DNA of 64,000 nucleotides from Rhodobacterales bacterium HKCCE2091 (GTDB lineage: Bacteria > Pseudomonadota > Alphaproteobacteria > Rhodobacterales > Rhodobacteraceae): assembly GCA_015689685.1 (NCBI GenBank), contig WVSL01000010.1, forward strand, positions 62,001 to 126,000. Direction: 5' to 3'. The notes beneath the pieces were generated by a model. It did no database searches. It was not told the origin of the DNA and saw nothing but the letters and a program-made list of their open reading frames with translations. The position numbers and the translations under genes were made by a program. This document shows positions 35,349 to 44,726 of the stretch, piece by piece; within the stretch, counting starts at the first letter, position 1, and the number at the start of each line of letters is the position of its first letter.

Positions 35349-37028
35349 TTACTCGTCTTTCTTGAGCGCCGCGCCGAGGATGTCGCCGAGGGATGCGCCG
35401 GAGTCGGACGATCCGTACTGTTCCACGGCTTCCTTCTCTTCCGCGATCTCGCGGGCCTTGATCGAGAGGCCGAGGCGGCGGGTCTTCGAATCCACGTTGG
35501 TGACGCGGACATCGACGTGGTCGCCGACCTGGAAGCGCTCGGGGCGCTGTTCGGCACGGTCACGGCTGAGGTCCGAGCGGCGGATGAAGGACTTCATGCC
35601 CTCGTAGACCACCTCGATCCCGCCATCCTCGATCGCCGTCACCTCGACGGTGATGATCGAGCCGCGCTTCACGCCGTCGACCGCATCCGCGAACGGATCG
35701 CCTTCGACCTGCTTGATCGAGAGCGAGATACGCTCCTTGTCGGTGTCGACCTCGGTGACCACGGCCTTCACGACGTCGCCCTTGCGGTAGTCGCCGATCA
35801 CGTCCTCGCCCCGGCCTTCCCAGGTCAGGTCGGAGAGGTGGACCATGCCGTCGATGTCGTTGTCGAGACCCACGAACAGTCCGAACTCGGTGATGTTCTT
35901 GACCTCGCCCTCGACCACGGTGCCCTCGGGGTGGGTCTCCGCGAAGACCTCCCACGGGTTGCGCATGGTCTGCTTGAGGCCGAGCGACACGCGGCGCTTG
36001 GCGCTGTCGATCTCGAGCACCATGACCTCGACCTCCTGGGAGGTGGAGACGATCTTGCCCGGATGGACGTTCTTCTTGGTCCAGGACATCTCGGAGACGT
36101 GGACAAGGCCCTCGACCCCCGGCTCCAGCTCCACGAAGGCGCCGTAGTCGGTGATGTTGGTGACGCGGCCGGTATGCACCGATTCCAGCGGAAACTTGGC
36201 TTCGACCGTGTCCCACGGATCGTCCTGGAGCTGCTTCATGCCCAGGCTGATGCGGTGGGTTTCCTTGTTGACCTTGATGACCTGCACCTTGACGGTCTCG
36301 CCGATCGACAGGATTTCCTTCGGGTCGTTGACGCGGCGCCAGGCCATGTCGGTGACGTGCAGGAGGCCGTCGACACCGCCGAGGTCCACGAACGCACCGT
36401 ACTCGGTGATGTTCTTGACCACGCCGTCGACGACATCGCCCTCGGTCAGCTTGCCGATGACCTCGGCGCGCTGCTCGGCGCGGGATTCTTCGAGGATGGC
36501 GCGGCGCGACACGACGATGTTGCCGCGGCGGCGATCCATCTTGAGGATCTGGAACGGCTGCTTGAGGCCCATGAGCGGGCCGGCGTCGCGCACCGGGCGG
36601 ACATCGACCTGGGAGCCGGGCAGGAACGCCACGGCGCCGCCGAGGTCGACGGTGAAGCCGCCCTTGACGCGGCCGAAGATCGCGCCCTCGACGCGGGCCT
36701 CGTCGGCATATGCCTTCTCGAGACGGTCCCAGGCGGCTTCGCGCCGGGCCATTTCGCGGCTGAGGACGGCCTCGCCGCGGGCGTTCTCGACGTTGCGGAG
36801 ATAGACCTCGACCTCGTCGCCCACCTCGATCTCGGGGGCTTCGCCGGGGTTCGCGAATTCCTTGAGGTCGACGCGGCCTTCCATCTTGTAGCCGACGTCG
36901 ATGATGGCCTGTCCCGCCTCGATGGCGATGACCTTGCCTTTGACAACGGACCCTTCGTCGGGCGTGTCGATCTCGAAGCTTTCGTTCAGGAGGGCTTCGA
37001 ATTCCTCCATGGATGCGCCAGCGCTCAT
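35349..37028 (-). CDS. rpsA: 30S ribosomal protein S1
   Basis: 559 residues. S1 recruits mRNA to the 30S subunit. Six S1 (OB-fold) domains follow in order, recognisable by the repeated GxVxxITxFGAFVxL pattern: GRVKGGFTVDL near residue 117, KNITEYGAFVDLGGVDGLLHVTDM near 200, NITDYGAFVELEPGVEGLVHVSEM near 285, KNITEFGLFVGLDNDIDGMVHLSDL near 375 and a final domain to 540. An acidic Asp/Ser-rich tail ends it. AAGGAAA precedes ATG. Upstream is a well-formed promoter and an attenuator-like hairpin in a 160-nt leader. Confidence 0.98.
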   Translation of the reverse strand: MSAGASMEEFEALLNESFEIDTPDEGSVVKGKVIAIEAGQAIIDVGYKMEGRVDLKEFANPGEAPEIEVGDEVEVYLRNVENARGEAVLSREMARREAAWDRLEKAYADEARVEGAIFGRVKGGFTVDLGGAVAFLPGSQVDVRPVRDAGPLMGLKQPFQILKMDRRRGNIVVSRRAILEESRAEQRAEVIGKLTEGDVVDGVVKNITEYGAFVDLGGVDGLLHVTDMAWRRVNDPKEILSIGETVKVQVIKVNKETHRISLGMKQLQDDPWDTVEAKFPLESVHTGRVTNITDYGAFVELEPGVEGLVHVSEMSWTKKNVHPGKIVSTSQEVEVMVLEIDSAKRRVSLGLKQTMRNPWEVFAETHPEGTVVEGEVKNITEFGLFVGLDNDIDGMVHLSDLTWEGRGEDVIGDYRKGDVVKAVVTEVDTDKERISLSIKQVEGDPFADAVDGVKRGSIITVEVTAIEDGGIEVVYEGMKSFIRRSDLSRDRAEQRPERFQVGDHVDVRVTNVDSKTRRLGLSIKAREIAEEKEAVEQYGSSDSGASLGDILGAALKKDE

Positions 37029-37116
37029 CTGTGGATCGTTTCCTTATCTCTTCGATTTGACAGGCCGGGCGGTTGGTTCCGCCGGTCTTTGGTGAGTTGG
37101 TCGGCACGGGGCCCGG

Positions 37117-37147
37117 AAAAACGACAAAGGGCCGGGGGACCCGACCC
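37117..37147 (-). terminator. Attenuator-like hairpin in the rpsA leader
   Basis: On the minus strand GGGTCGGG-TCC-CCCGGCCC (one wobble pair) is followed by TTTGTCGTTTTT, about 90 nt before the start codon. It looks like an intrinsic terminator inside the leader, consistent with attenuation or S1 autoregulation. Readthrough must occur to express rpsA. Confidence 0.6.
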
Positions 37148-37188
37148 TGCTCGTTGCTCCGTGGCTTTGCGCCTTCTCGACGGGCGGG

Positions 37189-37217
37189 TCTATACCGCGC
37201 GCGGGGGCGAAGCGCAA
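37189..37217 (-). promoter_or_regulatory. Probable sigma-70-type promoter of rpsA
   Basis: On the minus strand TTGCGC (37217-37212), 17-bp spacer, TATAGA (37194-37189). Position and spacing are right for a strong promoter. A leader of about 160 nt results. Confidence 0.6.
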
Positions 37218-37244
37218 GCGGCACCGCCGGGGCGCCCGCGGATA

Positions 37245-37272
37245 CCAAATGACAAGAATTGACGCCAAATGA
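37245..37272. repeat. Direct repeat CCAAATGA upstream of rpsA
   Basis: CCAAATGACAAG at 37245 and CCAAATGAGAAA at 37265, exactly 20 bp apart, in a stretch lower in GC than its surroundings between rpsA and the winged-helix gene. It may be an activator site. The rest of the 37029-37553 gap is non-coding apart from the promoter and hairpin noted; I reject the 63-codon frame at 37363 as a gene. Confidence 0.4.
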
Positions 37273-37553
37273 GAAACAATCTGTCGTCATATATGCCACA
37301 ATGCGCAAAAACCTTGACAAAAGGACAGGTGGAACCCCGTAGACCGAAAGGTAAATTCGTCTATGATTGTCGCAGTTGGAACGACCGGCAGGGATCTCAT
37401 CCTGTTTCGACGTTCGAGCGAAATTGAGAGGGACGATCAGCGGTTCCGGTTTCACTGCCGGGCCGTTCAACGGGGACACTGCACCGGGGTGGCGGCGGAC
37501 AGGCGGCCTATCGCGCAGAACGCGCGCCCGGCAATGCAAACAAACAACGTGTG

Positions 37554-37886
37554 ATGAGTTCAAGAATGTCGATGATGGTACAACTGGCGCATCTTCGCGA
37601 TGTGCTGCACGAGATGGAGCAGAACCTCGGGTTCGAGGGGCTCACCCGCAAGGAGCGGGATATCCTGCTTGCGTTCTACGCCAACGCCTCGCTGAGCGAG
37701 GATTTCGGTTTCGTCAGTTCCACCGACCGGGTGCGGTCGCACCCGACGCTGGAATCGGTGTCGCAACCGACCTTCCACCGCGCCCTGCGCCGCCTGCTGG
37801 AACGCGGGATGGTGGAACGGCGCGACGGTCTGCCGGCGGGCATGTACGCGATCCCGTCGGACCAGCCGCTGGCCAGCGTCGCCTGA
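37554..37886 (+). CDS. Small winged-helix (MarR-like) protein
   Basis: 110 residues. LTRKERDILLAFYANASLSEDFGF (helix) and SQPTFHRALRRLLERGMVERRD (recognition helix) with a short wing near KDGLPAGM look like a winged-helix DNA-binding fold. Several Met codons near the start make the exact beginning uncertain (37554, 37566 or 37572). It stands alone divergent from rpsA and ends seven bases before cmk. I do not recognise a specific family. Confidence 0.65.
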   Translation: MSSRMSMMVQLAHLRDVLHEMEQNLGFEGLTRKERDILLAFYANASLSEDFGFVSSTDRVRSHPTLESVSQPTFHRALRRLLERGMVERRDGLPAGMYAIPSDQPLASVA

Positions 37887-37892
37887 CACGGA

Positions 37893-38504
37893 TCAGGGCC
37901 GGCCGGCCCCGACCAGCCTGACAGCCTCGGCCACGGCGGCCTCGATCGAGAGCGTCGTCGTGTCCAGCAGCGTCGCGTCCGGTGCCGCCACAAGCGGCGC
38001 CGTGGCGCGGGCGCTGTCGCGCGCGTCGCGGGCGCGGACATCGGCCAGCACGTCCTCGTACTCCGCGGCGATGCCGCGGCCGGTCAGTTCCGCGAACCTG
38101 CGTTCGGCGCGGGTTTCCGGGCTCGCGGTCACGAACAGCTTCACCCGTGCGTCGGGGCAGATCACCGTGCCGATGTCGCGGCCGTCGAGCACCGCGCCGC
38201 CTGCGCGCGCGGCGAAGGCGCGCTGGAAGTCCACGAGCGCGGCCCGCACCTCGGGGATCACCGCGACCTTCGAGGCCGCGTCCGCGATCTCGGGGCGACG
38301 GAGCGCGTTCTCGTCCGCCAGGTCGTCGGGGGCGAGCGCGGCGGCGGCGTCCTCGGGGCGTTCGCCGGCGAGCATCCGGCGTCCGACGGCGCGATAGAGC
38401 AGGCCGGTGTCGAGATGGGCGAAGCCGAAATGCGCCGCCACCGCCCGCGCGATGGTCCCCTTCCCCGCCGCCGCCGGCCCGTCGATCGCCACGCAGAATG
38501 CCAT
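37893..38504 (-). CDS. cmk: (d)CMP kinase
   Basis: 203 residues, P-loop nucleotide monophosphate kinase phosphorylating CMP/dCMP with [23 protein letters not shown] near residue 3 is the Cmk-specific P-loop, [11 protein letters not shown] near 32, [23 protein letters not shown] near 108 and [13 protein letters not shown] near 156. The upstream in-frame extension is rejected. Pairing with rpsA upstream is common in bacteria; here rpsA lies 1 kb away on the same strand with the winged-helix gene between. Confidence 0.95.
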   Translation of the reverse strand: MAFCVAIDGPAAAGKGTIARAVAAHFGFAHLDTGLLYRAVGRRMLAGERPEDAAAALAPDDLADENALRRPEIADAASKVAVIPEVRAALVDFQRAFAARAGGAVLDGRDIGTVICPDARVKLFVTASPETRAERRFAELTGRGIAAEYEDVLADVRARDARDSARATAPLVAAPDATLLDTTTLSIEAAVAEAVRLVGAGRP

Positions 38505-38643
38505 GTTGCCCCTCGTCTTCCGTGCGGGGGCCTGTCTAGCCCGGGACGGGGGCGGCGTCATCCCCGGGGTGACGGGGTGTCGTGCCGGGGGGGCGGGAAG
38601 GCGATGCGCCGAGGGCCAGGAAACCGAGGGTGCGGAGAAGAGA

Positions 38644-38782
38644 GCCGCGCATCGGCGGGCCGCGGTGCGGCGATCCAACCGTCAGGCTGCAGCGGTTTAT
38701 CTTGCAAGGTCAGGAGGAGCGGGGAGCGAGGTCCAAGCGTCACCAAATCGCCGTGCCGGGGGGCGGCCCGGCGATGCGCGGC
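38644..38782. repeat. Dispersed inverted-repeat element, copy B (139 bp)
   Basis: Left end GCCGCGCATCGGCGGGCCGC at 38644-38663, right end GCGGCCCGGCGATGCGCGGC at 38763-38782; 19 of 20 bases pair. The interior shares GGCTGCAGCGGTTTAT and GCGTCACCAAATCGCC with copy A. It lies in the 461-bp gap 38505-38965 between cmk and the GFA genes. The rest of that gap shows no gene; frames such as MRTELALRELDK are translated repeat. Confidence 0.9.
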
Positions 38783-38965
38783 GGCCTGCGGCCTGTATTC
38801 CGCGCGGATGTGGAACGGATACGAGGATGCCTTGTCCAATTCTCGAAGGGCCAATTCTGTCCGCACCTGTCGGGGCGCGGACCGTCATGCTTACAACATT
38901 TCTCCGACATGACGCGCTGCGCCCTTCGGCCATGGTTCCGCGCTGGTGCGGAGCGGCTTAGCCCC

Positions 38966-39370
38966 CTACCGCACCATCGTCGTCAGCGCCGGGTCCTCGC
39001 CGTCGGCCTTCGGCACATCGCCCTCGATCTCGTAATACGCCCCCTTGTCGGCGCAGAAGATGTGCCCGGCCAGCCGCACCCCCGGATCGCCGTCGAGCGT
39101 GCCGGCGAAGATCGACAGGTGGCTGCCCGGGCCGTCCCAGAACAGGTTCGACCCGCAGACCCCGCAGAAGCCGCGCCGCGCGGTTTCGGACGAGGCGTAC
39201 CAGGTCACCGCGCCGTCGATCTCCACCGACCCGCGCGGGGCGGAGGTGGCGGCGACGTGGTGGCCCGAGGTCTTGCGGCACTGGGTGCAGTGGCAGGCGA
39301 TGACCGGGCGCAGCGGGCCGGTCACGCGGTAGCGGACCGCGCCGCAGAGGCACGACCCGGCGGCGGTCAC
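38966..39370 (-). CDS. GFA family protein (first of pair)
   Basis: 134 residues, the zinc fold named for glutathione-dependent formaldehyde-activating enzyme. Cys ligands appear in GSCLCGAVRY near residue 5, CHCTQCRKTSG near 30 and CGVCGSNLFW near 77. Most relatives are not Gfa enzymes, so function is uncertain. GTG start overlaps the stop of the paralogue upstream (GTGA), so the two are coupled. Confidence 0.85.
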   Translation of the reverse strand: MTAAGSCLCGAVRYRVTGPLRPVIACHCTQCRKTSGHHVAATSAPRGSVEIDGAVTWYASSETARRGFCGVCGSNLFWDGPGSHLSIFAGTLDGDPGVRLAGHIFCADKGAYYEIEGDVPKADGEDPALTTMVR

Positions 39371-39765
39371 GGCTCGATCTCCGGCCCGCTCCGGCCCTGC
39401 GCGTAGCAGGGCAGCGCCTCGCCCGCGCGGTAGTAGTCGCCGCGGTCGGCGTAGAAGATGTGGCCGTCCATCCTGAGCCCCGTCTCGCCGTCGAGCGCGC
39501 CGGCCATCAGGTAGACGAGGCCGTCGTATTCCTCCCAGAACAGGTAGCTGCCGCAGTCGGGGCAGAAGCCGCGCCGCGCGGCCTCGGAACTGCGGTACCA
39601 TTTCACCTCGCCCGTCACCGCCACGCTGTCCCAGGGCGCGGGGACGGCGGCGGCGTAGTGACCGGTGATCTTGCGGCATTGCGTGCAGTGGCAGGCGGTG
39701 ACGGGGCCAAGCTCCGCCGTCACGCGGTAGCGGATCGCGCCGCAAAGGCAGGAGCCGTCATGCAT
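39367..39765 (-). CDS. GFA family protein (second of pair)
   Basis: 132 residues. GSCLCGAIRYRVT, CHCTQCRKITG and CPDCGSYLFWEEYDG carry the same zinc-type Cys set as the neighbour and the proteins are clearly related throughout, suggesting tandem duplication. The real start MHDGSCLC was chosen rather than the frame extension to 39810, because only from there does it match. It is the first of the pair and overlaps the hypothetical gene 39758-40165. Confidence 0.85.
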   Translation of the reverse strand: MHDGSCLCGAIRYRVTAELGPVTACHCTQCRKITGHYAAAVPAPWDSVAVTGEVKWYRSSEAARRGFCPDCGSYLFWEEYDGLVYLMAGALDGETGLRMDGHIFYADRGDYYRAGEALPCYAQGRSGPEIEP

Positions 39766-40165
39766 CGTCCGCCCTCCGGTAGACCTGGAACACCGAGTTC
39801 TCGCCGCCATCGGGGGTCGGCAGGCGCATCAGCACCGACATCGTGGTGCCATCGGCGGAGACGCGGCGGGTGGCGATCTGCGACCGGTTGCCCGCCATCC
39901 GCGCCTCGGACGACAGCACGCGGTCGCTTTCGGCGGTGACCGAGAAGCTTTCCACCCCCGGCGCGTCGCTTTCCACCATCGTCCCGTCCGCGGGCGCGGC
40001 GAAGCCGGTGTGGAAGCTTTGGCCGTCGGCATCGGTCCAGTCGATGGTGAAGCGGATCTGCGCGCCGTCGCGGTCGATGGCGTAGCGGCCGGAGACCGGC
40101 GGCTGGCCGATGTCGTAGTGGCAGAGTTCGGGCACGAGATCCCAGACGCCGAGCCAGCGGGTCAT
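39758..40165 (-). CDS. Hypothetical protein in the GFA-aroA run
   Basis: 135 residues. Trp and His residues near the N-terminus ([15 protein letters not shown]) and beta-rich pattern [22 protein letters not shown] suggest a small beta-barrel or ligand-binding fold, but no family is recognised. The ATG overlaps the aroA stop (ATGA), and the GFA gene start lies inside its end, so all four genes are probably translated from one message starting with aroA. Confidence 0.65.
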   Translation of the reverse strand: MTRWLGVWDLVPELCHYDIGQPPVSGRYAIDRDGAQIRFTIDWTDADGQSFHTGFAAPADGTMVESDAPGVESFSVTAESDRVLSSEARMAGNRSQIATRRVSADGTTMSVLMRLPTPDGGENSVFQVYRRADDA

Positions 40166-41514
40166 GCCCCCGCCCCCCGGAACGCCGCGCCGAGCCGTTC
40201 CATCAGCGGCACGAAGACCGGGAAGGAGGTGACGATCGGCCCGGCGTCGTCGATCCCGACCGGCGCCCGCGCGGCCATGCCGAGGCAGAGGAAGGACATC
40301 GCGATCCGGTGGTCGAGATGGGTGGCGCAGGTGGCCCCGCCCGCGACGCTGCCGGGGCCGTTGCCGGTGACGATCCACCAGTCCTCGCCATCCTCGACCG
40401 TCACGCCGTTCGCCCGCAACCCATCGGCCATCGCCGCGATCCGGTCGCTTTCCTTGACCCGCAACTCCTTCACCCCGCGCATCACCGTGCGGCCGGTGGC
40501 GTTGGCCGCGACCACCGACAGGATCGGGTATTCGTCGATCATGCTGGCGGCGCGCTCCGGCGGCACCTCGATCCCCTTCATGTCGGGCGAGAACTTCGCG
40601 CGCAGGTCCGCGACCGGCTCGCCGCCCTCCTCGCGCTCGTTCTCGTAGGCGAGATCCGCGCCCATCTCGCGAAGCGTGGTGAAGAGCCCCGCCCGCGTGG
40701 GGTTGAGGCCGATGCCCGGCACCAGCACCTCCGACCCCTCCGTGATGAGCGCGGCGCAGACCGGGAAGGCGGCGGAGGACGGGTCGCGCGGCACGGCGAT
40801 GGTCTGCGGTTTCAGTTCCGGCTGGCCCGTCAGCGTGATGACGCGGCCCTCGGGCGTGACCTCGGTCGAGACCTCGGCGCCGAAGCCGCGCAGCATGCGT
40901 TCGGTGTGATCGCGGGTCGCCTCGGCCTCGATCACGACGGTCTCTCCGGGCGCGTTGAGCCCCGCGAGCAGGACCGCGGATTTCACCTGCGCGGACGGCA
41001 CCGGCGTGGCGTAGCGGACCGGCAGCGGATCGGCCGCGCCGATGATCGTGAGCGGCAGCCGCCCGCCGGAGCGGCCGTAGCTCCGCGCGCCGAACAGCGC
41101 CAGCGGGTCGGTCACGCGGGCCATCGGCCGCTTGTTGAGGCTCGCGTCGCCGGTGAAGGTCGCGGCGATGGGCGAGGTCGCCATCGCGCCCATGATGAGC
41201 CGGACGCCGGTGCCGGAATTGCCGCAGTCGATCACCCGGTCGGGCTCCGCGAAGCCGCCGACGCCGACGCCGTGGATGCTCCACGTCCCGTCACCCTCGC
41301 GCGCGACCTCGGCGCCGAAAGCCTGCATCGCCTTCGCCGTATCCAGAACGTCCTGCCCTTCCAGCAGTCCCGTCACCCGCGTTTCGCCCACCGAAAGTGC
41401 GCCGAGGATCAGGCTCCGGTGGCTGACCGACTTGTCGCCCGGCACCTCGGCCGTGCCGGTCAGCGGGCCCGACCGGGCCGCTTCCATCGGCTGCGCTTCC
41501 CCATGCGATGACAT
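40162..41514 (-). CDS. aroA: 3-phosphoshikimate 1-carboxyvinyltransferase (EPSP synthase, class II type)
   Basis: 450 residues. It joins shikimate-3-phosphate with PEP in the shikimate pathway. The layout matches the class II (CP4-like) enzymes: [17 protein letters not shown] near residue 25, [18 protein letters not shown] near 50, [13 protein letters not shown] near 122, [14 protein letters not shown] near 171, [13 protein letters not shown] near 239 and [15 protein letters not shown] near 351. Gly101 sits in GNSGTG where the tolerant CP4 enzyme has Ala, so the usual Gly state is kept. It heads a run with the hypothetical and GFA genes. ACAAGGAGG is its ribosome site. Confidence 0.95.
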   Translation of the reverse strand: MSSHGEAQPMEAARSGPLTGTAEVPGDKSVSHRSLILGALSVGETRVTGLLEGQDVLDTAKAMQAFGAEVAREGDGTWSIHGVGVGGFAEPDRVIDCGNSGTGVRLIMGAMATSPIAATFTGDASLNKRPMARVTDPLALFGARSYGRSGGRLPLTIIGAADPLPVRYATPVPSAQVKSAVLLAGLNAPGETVVIEAEATRDHTERMLRGFGAEVSTEVTPEGRVITLTGQPELKPQTIAVPRDPSSAAFPVCAALITEGSEVLVPGIGLNPTRAGLFTTLREMGADLAYENEREEGGEPVADLRAKFSPDMKGIEVPPERAASMIDEYPILSVVAANATGRTVMRGVKELRVKESDRIAAMADGLRANGVTVEDGEDWWIVTGNGPGSVAGGATCATHLDHRIAMSFLCLGMAARAPVGIDDAGPIVTSFPVFVPLMERLGAAFRGAGA

Positions 41515-41572
41515 CCCGGCCCTCCTTGTCCTTGCGCTTCGCGTAGCAAGCGCGCGGGCGGAGGGCCAGAGG

Positions 41573-42646
41573 TCATTCGGGTCGCTCGCCGAGCCAGACC
41601 TCGGGGTTCACCTCCGCGAGCTGCCGGAACAGGTCCTCGCCGAGGGTGTTCCTCAGCCGGAAGCAGACCGCGCGTTCGGACAGCCGTTCCTGCCGGGTCA
41701 TGTAGTAGTCCGAAGCGAACAGGACGCGCGACCGCAGCCGCGCCGTGTGCTCGTCCTCCCCGGTCAGGAACACCCGCAGGAAGGGCACGAAGTCGTCGAA
41801 CTGGAACAGGGTGTAGCTGATGTCGGTCCAGAGGTTGGGCCAGTCGCCGGAACAGATCAGGTCGCGGATCGCGGTCTGCCAGTTCGCCGCCCGCGCCTCG
41901 GGCGTCGGCGCGAGGCCCTCGTCGACATAGGCGCGCCAGTCCCGCGTGCCACCGAAATGCGCGAGACAGACGCGGAGCGTGGGGAATTCGCGCAGCACCG
42001 GCAGGAAGGCGCGCGGATCGGTGTAGCGGTCGGCCAGGTGCGTCGGCACGCCCTTGCCCTGCACCCCGCCGCGGGAACAATGCGACATGACCGGCAGGCC
42101 CCGCTCCGCCATCAGCGGGTAGACCTCCCGCATCAGGACCGGGTGATCGGGCGGGAAGCCGAGCCGGGGATAGAGCTTCAGCCCCTTGAAATGCAGGTCC
42201 TCGATGCAGCGCCGAACCTCGGCCGCGCCGCCCGGGCTGTCGGGGTGGATGGTGGCGAAGGGGATGATCGCTGCGGCGGTGTCGTCGGCCACGTTCAGCC
42301 GCGACAGCTCGTCGTGCTGCGCGCGGATGTCGGCCGCGACCGGGCCGTGGCCGATCGGCCCCATGTCCATCGGCAGGACGACGAAGCGGGTGTCGGACGG
42401 ATACTGCTGCCGCATCGCCGCCAGCACCTCGGCCTGGCTGGCCCGGTCGCCCTCGGCCTTGAACCGGCCGAGACGGTCGAGCGTGTCGGACCACGGATGC
42501 CCGAAGAGCCGCAGCGCCGCCGCCAGCCCCGGAACAAAGCCCGGAACCGCCGACAGGAGCCGCACCGCCGGGTGCGGGTAGTGCTTCGGCACGTGGGCGT
42601 TGGTGAACAGGTGGACGTGGCAGTTGGTGATGCGGATGTCAGGCAT
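41573..42646 (-). CDS. Amidohydrolase family protein (TIM-barrel metal-dependent hydrolase)
   Basis: 357 residues. Starts with a H-x-H pair ([16 protein letters not shown]), has a Lys-containing strand [16 protein letters not shown] near 170, MSHCSRGG near 200 and a Ser/Asp-containing [13 protein letters not shown] near 320. Such enzymes (ACMSD/amidohydrolase-2 branch) decarboxylate or hydrolyse small acids with zinc; the substrate is not predictable. It sits alone between aroA and trmB, same strand. Confidence 0.8.
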   Translation of the reverse strand: MPDIRITNCHVHLFTNAHVPKHYPHPAVRLLSAVPGFVPGLAAALRLFGHPWSDTLDRLGRFKAEGDRASQAEVLAAMRQQYPSDTRFVVLPMDMGPIGHGPVAADIRAQHDELSRLNVADDTAAAIIPFATIHPDSPGGAAEVRRCIEDLHFKGLKLYPRLGFPPDHPVLMREVYPLMAERGLPVMSHCSRGGVQGKGVPTHLADRYTDPRAFLPVLREFPTLRVCLAHFGGTRDWRAYVDEGLAPTPEARAANWQTAIRDLICSGDWPNLWTDISYTLFQFDDFVPFLRVFLTGEDEHTARLRSRVLFASDYYMTRQERLSERAVCFRLRNTLGEDLFRQLAEVNPEVWLGERPE

Positions 42647-42703
42647 GGGCGCTCCGGCGGCTCGTGTCGCGGGGCCGAGGCTATCACGCTGACTGCCTCC
42701 GCG

Positions 42704-43420
42704 TCAGTCCGGCGAAACCTCCGCGCGGCGCCGGAAGGTCAGGTAATGCGGCACCCGCCCCTCGCGCAGCGCCTTTTGCTCGTAGCGCGTGGACAGCCAG
42801 TCGCCCCAAGGCTCGCGCCAGTCGCGCGGGCCCTCGGCCAGCCACTCGAACCCGGCCTTCGGCACCTCGACCAGGGCCTGGCGGACATAGTCGGGAATGT
42901 CGGTCGCGACCCGGAACTCCGCCCCGGGCTTCAGCACGCGATGAAGCGGCCCAAGGTGTTCCTGCGTCACGAAGCGGCGGCGGTGGTGGCGCGCCTTCGG
43001 CCAGGGATCGGGATAGAGCAGGAACGCCTTCGCCACCGACCCCGCCGGCAGCACGTCCATCAGGTCGCGCGCGTCGCCGGGATGGATGCGGATGTTGTCC
43101 ACGCCCGCCGCCCGGATCTTGCCGAGCAGCATGGCGACGCCGTTGATGTAGGGCTCCGCCCCGATGATCCCCGCCTGCGGATTGGCCGCGGCCTGGTGCA
43201 CCATGTGCTCGCCGCCGCCGAAGCCGACCTCCAGCCAGACCTCGCGCCCGCCGAAGAGCGCATCCAGGTCCAAGGGCGCCCGCTCCGGGTTCTCCTCCCA
43301 CGACACCGGCCCGGGCGACAGGCCGGCGAGGTCCTCGGCCAGGTACGCCTCCTGGCTGTCGCGCAGGTGCTTGCCGCGGCGGCGTCCGTAGAAGTTGCGA
43401 TGGGGGCGTTCGGGCGTCAT
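42704..43420 (-). CDS. trmB: tRNA (guanosine(46)-N7)-methyltransferase TrmB
   Basis: 238 residues, SAM-dependent methylation of G46 of tRNA. FYGRRRGKHLRDSQ near the start, SAM site EVGFGGGEHMVHQA near residue 64, LLYPDPWPKARHHRRRFV near 136 (PWPKxRHxKRR motif) and TRYEQKALREGR near 213. It is downstream of metK (the SAM source) on the same strand, with a terminator-like repeat in between. Confidence 0.96.
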   Translation of the reverse strand: MTPERPHRNFYGRRRGKHLRDSQEAYLAEDLAGLSPGPVSWEENPERAPLDLDALFGGREVWLEVGFGGGEHMVHQAAANPQAGIIGAEPYINGVAMLLGKIRAAGVDNIRIHPGDARDLMDVLPAGSVAKAFLLYPDPWPKARHHRRRFVTQEHLGPLHRVLKPGAEFRVATDIPDYVRQALVEVPKAGFEWLAEGPRDWREPWGDWLSTRYEQKALREGRVPHYLTFRRRAEVSPD

Positions 43421-43468
43421 GGCGGGCGGTCCAGCGTCGCGGTGCGGGCGCAGGTCACGGCCCGTCTT

Positions 43469-43526
43469 TGTCCCCCAAGTATTCCTCGGGGGAGGGTCCG
43501 GGAGGGGGCAGACAGCCCCCTCCCGG
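43469..43526. repeat. Dispersed terminator-like hairpin element, copy 2
   Basis: CCGGGAGGGGGC at 43498-43509 and its complement GCCCCCTCCCGG at 43515-43526 form a perfect 12-bp stem with loop AGACA. The flank CCAAGTATTCCTCGGGGGAGGGT matches copy 3. It lies right after the metK stop codon (minus strand) and before trmB. Confidence 0.85.
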
Positions 43527-43538
43527 CGTCTGTTCAGA

Positions 43539-44720
43539 TCAAACCGCCGCCTTCAGCGCGTCCACCAGATCCGTGCGTTCCCACGAGAACCCGCCATCGG
43601 CGTCCGGCTCGCGGCCGAAATGGCCATAGGCCGCGGTGCGCTGGTAGATCGGCTTGTTCAGTTGCAGGTGCTCGCGGATGCCGCGCGGGCTGAGATCGAG
43701 GATCCGCGGGATCGCGGCCTCGATCGCGGCGTTGTCGACCTCGCCGGTGCCGTGGGTGTCGGCGTAGATCGACAGGGGCTGCGACACGCCGATGGCATAT
43801 GACAGCTGGATCGTGCAGCGCTCCGCGAGGCCCGCCGCCACGACGTTCTTCGCGAGGTAGCGCGCGGCGTAGGCGGCCGAGCGGTCCACCTTGGTCGGGT
43901 CCTTGCCCGAGAACGCGCCGCCGCCGTGGGGCGCGGCGCCGCCGTAGGTGTCGACGATGATCTTGCGCCCGGTCAGCCCGGCATCCCCGTCGGGGCCGCC
44001 GATCACGAACTTGCCGGTCGGGTTGACGTGCCAGACGGTGTCCTCGGTCAGCCAGCCGTCGGGCAGGACCTCGCGGATGTAGGGCTCCACGATGGCGCGG
44101 ATGTCGTCGGAGGTCTGGTCCTCGCTCTCGTGCTGGGTCGACAGCACGACCGAGGTCACGCCGACCGGCTTCCCGCCCTCGTAGCGGACCGAAAGCTGCG
44201 ACTTGGCGTCGGGGCGCAGGAGCGGCTCGGCGCCGGTCTTGCGCGCCTCGGACAGGCGCTTGAGGATCTTGTGGGCATAAAGGATCGGCGCCGGCATCAG
44301 TTCCGGCGTCTCGGTCACGGCGTAGCCGAACATGATGCCCTGGTCGCCCGCGCCCTCGTCCTTGTTCTCGGCCGCGTTCACGCCCTGGGCGATGTCCATC
44401 GACTGTTCGTGCAGGAAGTTCAGGACGTGGCAGGTGTTCCAGTGGAACTTCTCCTGCTCGTAGCCGATGTCGCGGATGCAGTCGCGCGCGATCTGGCCGA
44501 TGCGGCCCATGTAGTCCTTCAGGCGTTCCTGGTCGGACAGGCCGACCTCGCCGCCGATCACCACGAGCCCCGAGGTCGCGAAGGTCTCGCAGGCGACGCG
44601 GGCCTCCGGCTCCTCGGTCAGGAAGGCGTCGAGGACGGCATCGGAAATGCGGTCGCAGACCTTGTCGGGATGGCCCTCGGACACCGATTCCGAGGTGAAG
44701 ATGTAATTGTCGCGCGGCAT
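43539..44720 (-). CDS. metK: S-adenosylmethionine synthetase
   Basis: 393 residues. Makes SAM from Met and ATP in the cytoplasm. [17 protein letters not shown] near residue 12, [15 protein letters not shown] near 87, [10 protein letters not shown] near 129 and [22 protein letters not shown] near 267 hold the ATP, Mg2+ and phosphate sites. ATG follows the GGAGCA of a SAM/SAH-type riboswitch, so translation should be under SAM feedback. It is downstream of lnt by 86 bp. Confidence 0.98.
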   Translation of the reverse strand: MPRDNYIFTSESVSEGHPDKVCDRISDAVLDAFLTEEPEARVACETFATSGLVVIGGEVGLSDQERLKDYMGRIGQIARDCIRDIGYEQEKFHWNTCHVLNFLHEQSMDIAQGVNAAENKDEGAGDQGIMFGYAVTETPELMPAPILYAHKILKRLSEARKTGAEPLLRPDAKSQLSVRYEGGKPVGVTSVVLSTQHESEDQTSDDIRAIVEPYIREVLPDGWLTEDTVWHVNPTGKFVIGGPDGDAGLTGRKIIVDTYGGAAPHGGGAFSGKDPTKVDRSAAYAARYLAKNVVAAGLAERCTIQLSYAIGVSQPLSIYADTHGTGEVDNAAIEAAIPRILDLSPRGIREHLQLNKPIYQRTAAYGHFGREPDADGGFSWERTDLVDALKAAV

Positions 44721-44726
44721 GGGGTG

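Noticed and set aside
34620-37262. An 880-codon plus-strand frame across the PhyH-like gene and opposite rpsA
   Set aside because: It overlaps the PhyH-like protein in another frame and is antisense to S1, and it would read through the terminator. The Asp/Leu/Val-rich repeats mirror the S1 codons.
37363-37554. 63-codon frame between rpsA and the winged-helix gene
   Set aside because: No ribosome site, Arg/Ser-rich without motif, and it overlaps the start region of the winged-helix gene.
38558-38866. A 102-codon minus-strand frame ([15 protein letters not shown])
   Set aside because: It is a translation of the dispersed repeat; copy A gives a matching peptide in the same orientation (DKPLQPSEQIAAPQP), so similarity between them reflects DNA repeats, not a protein family.
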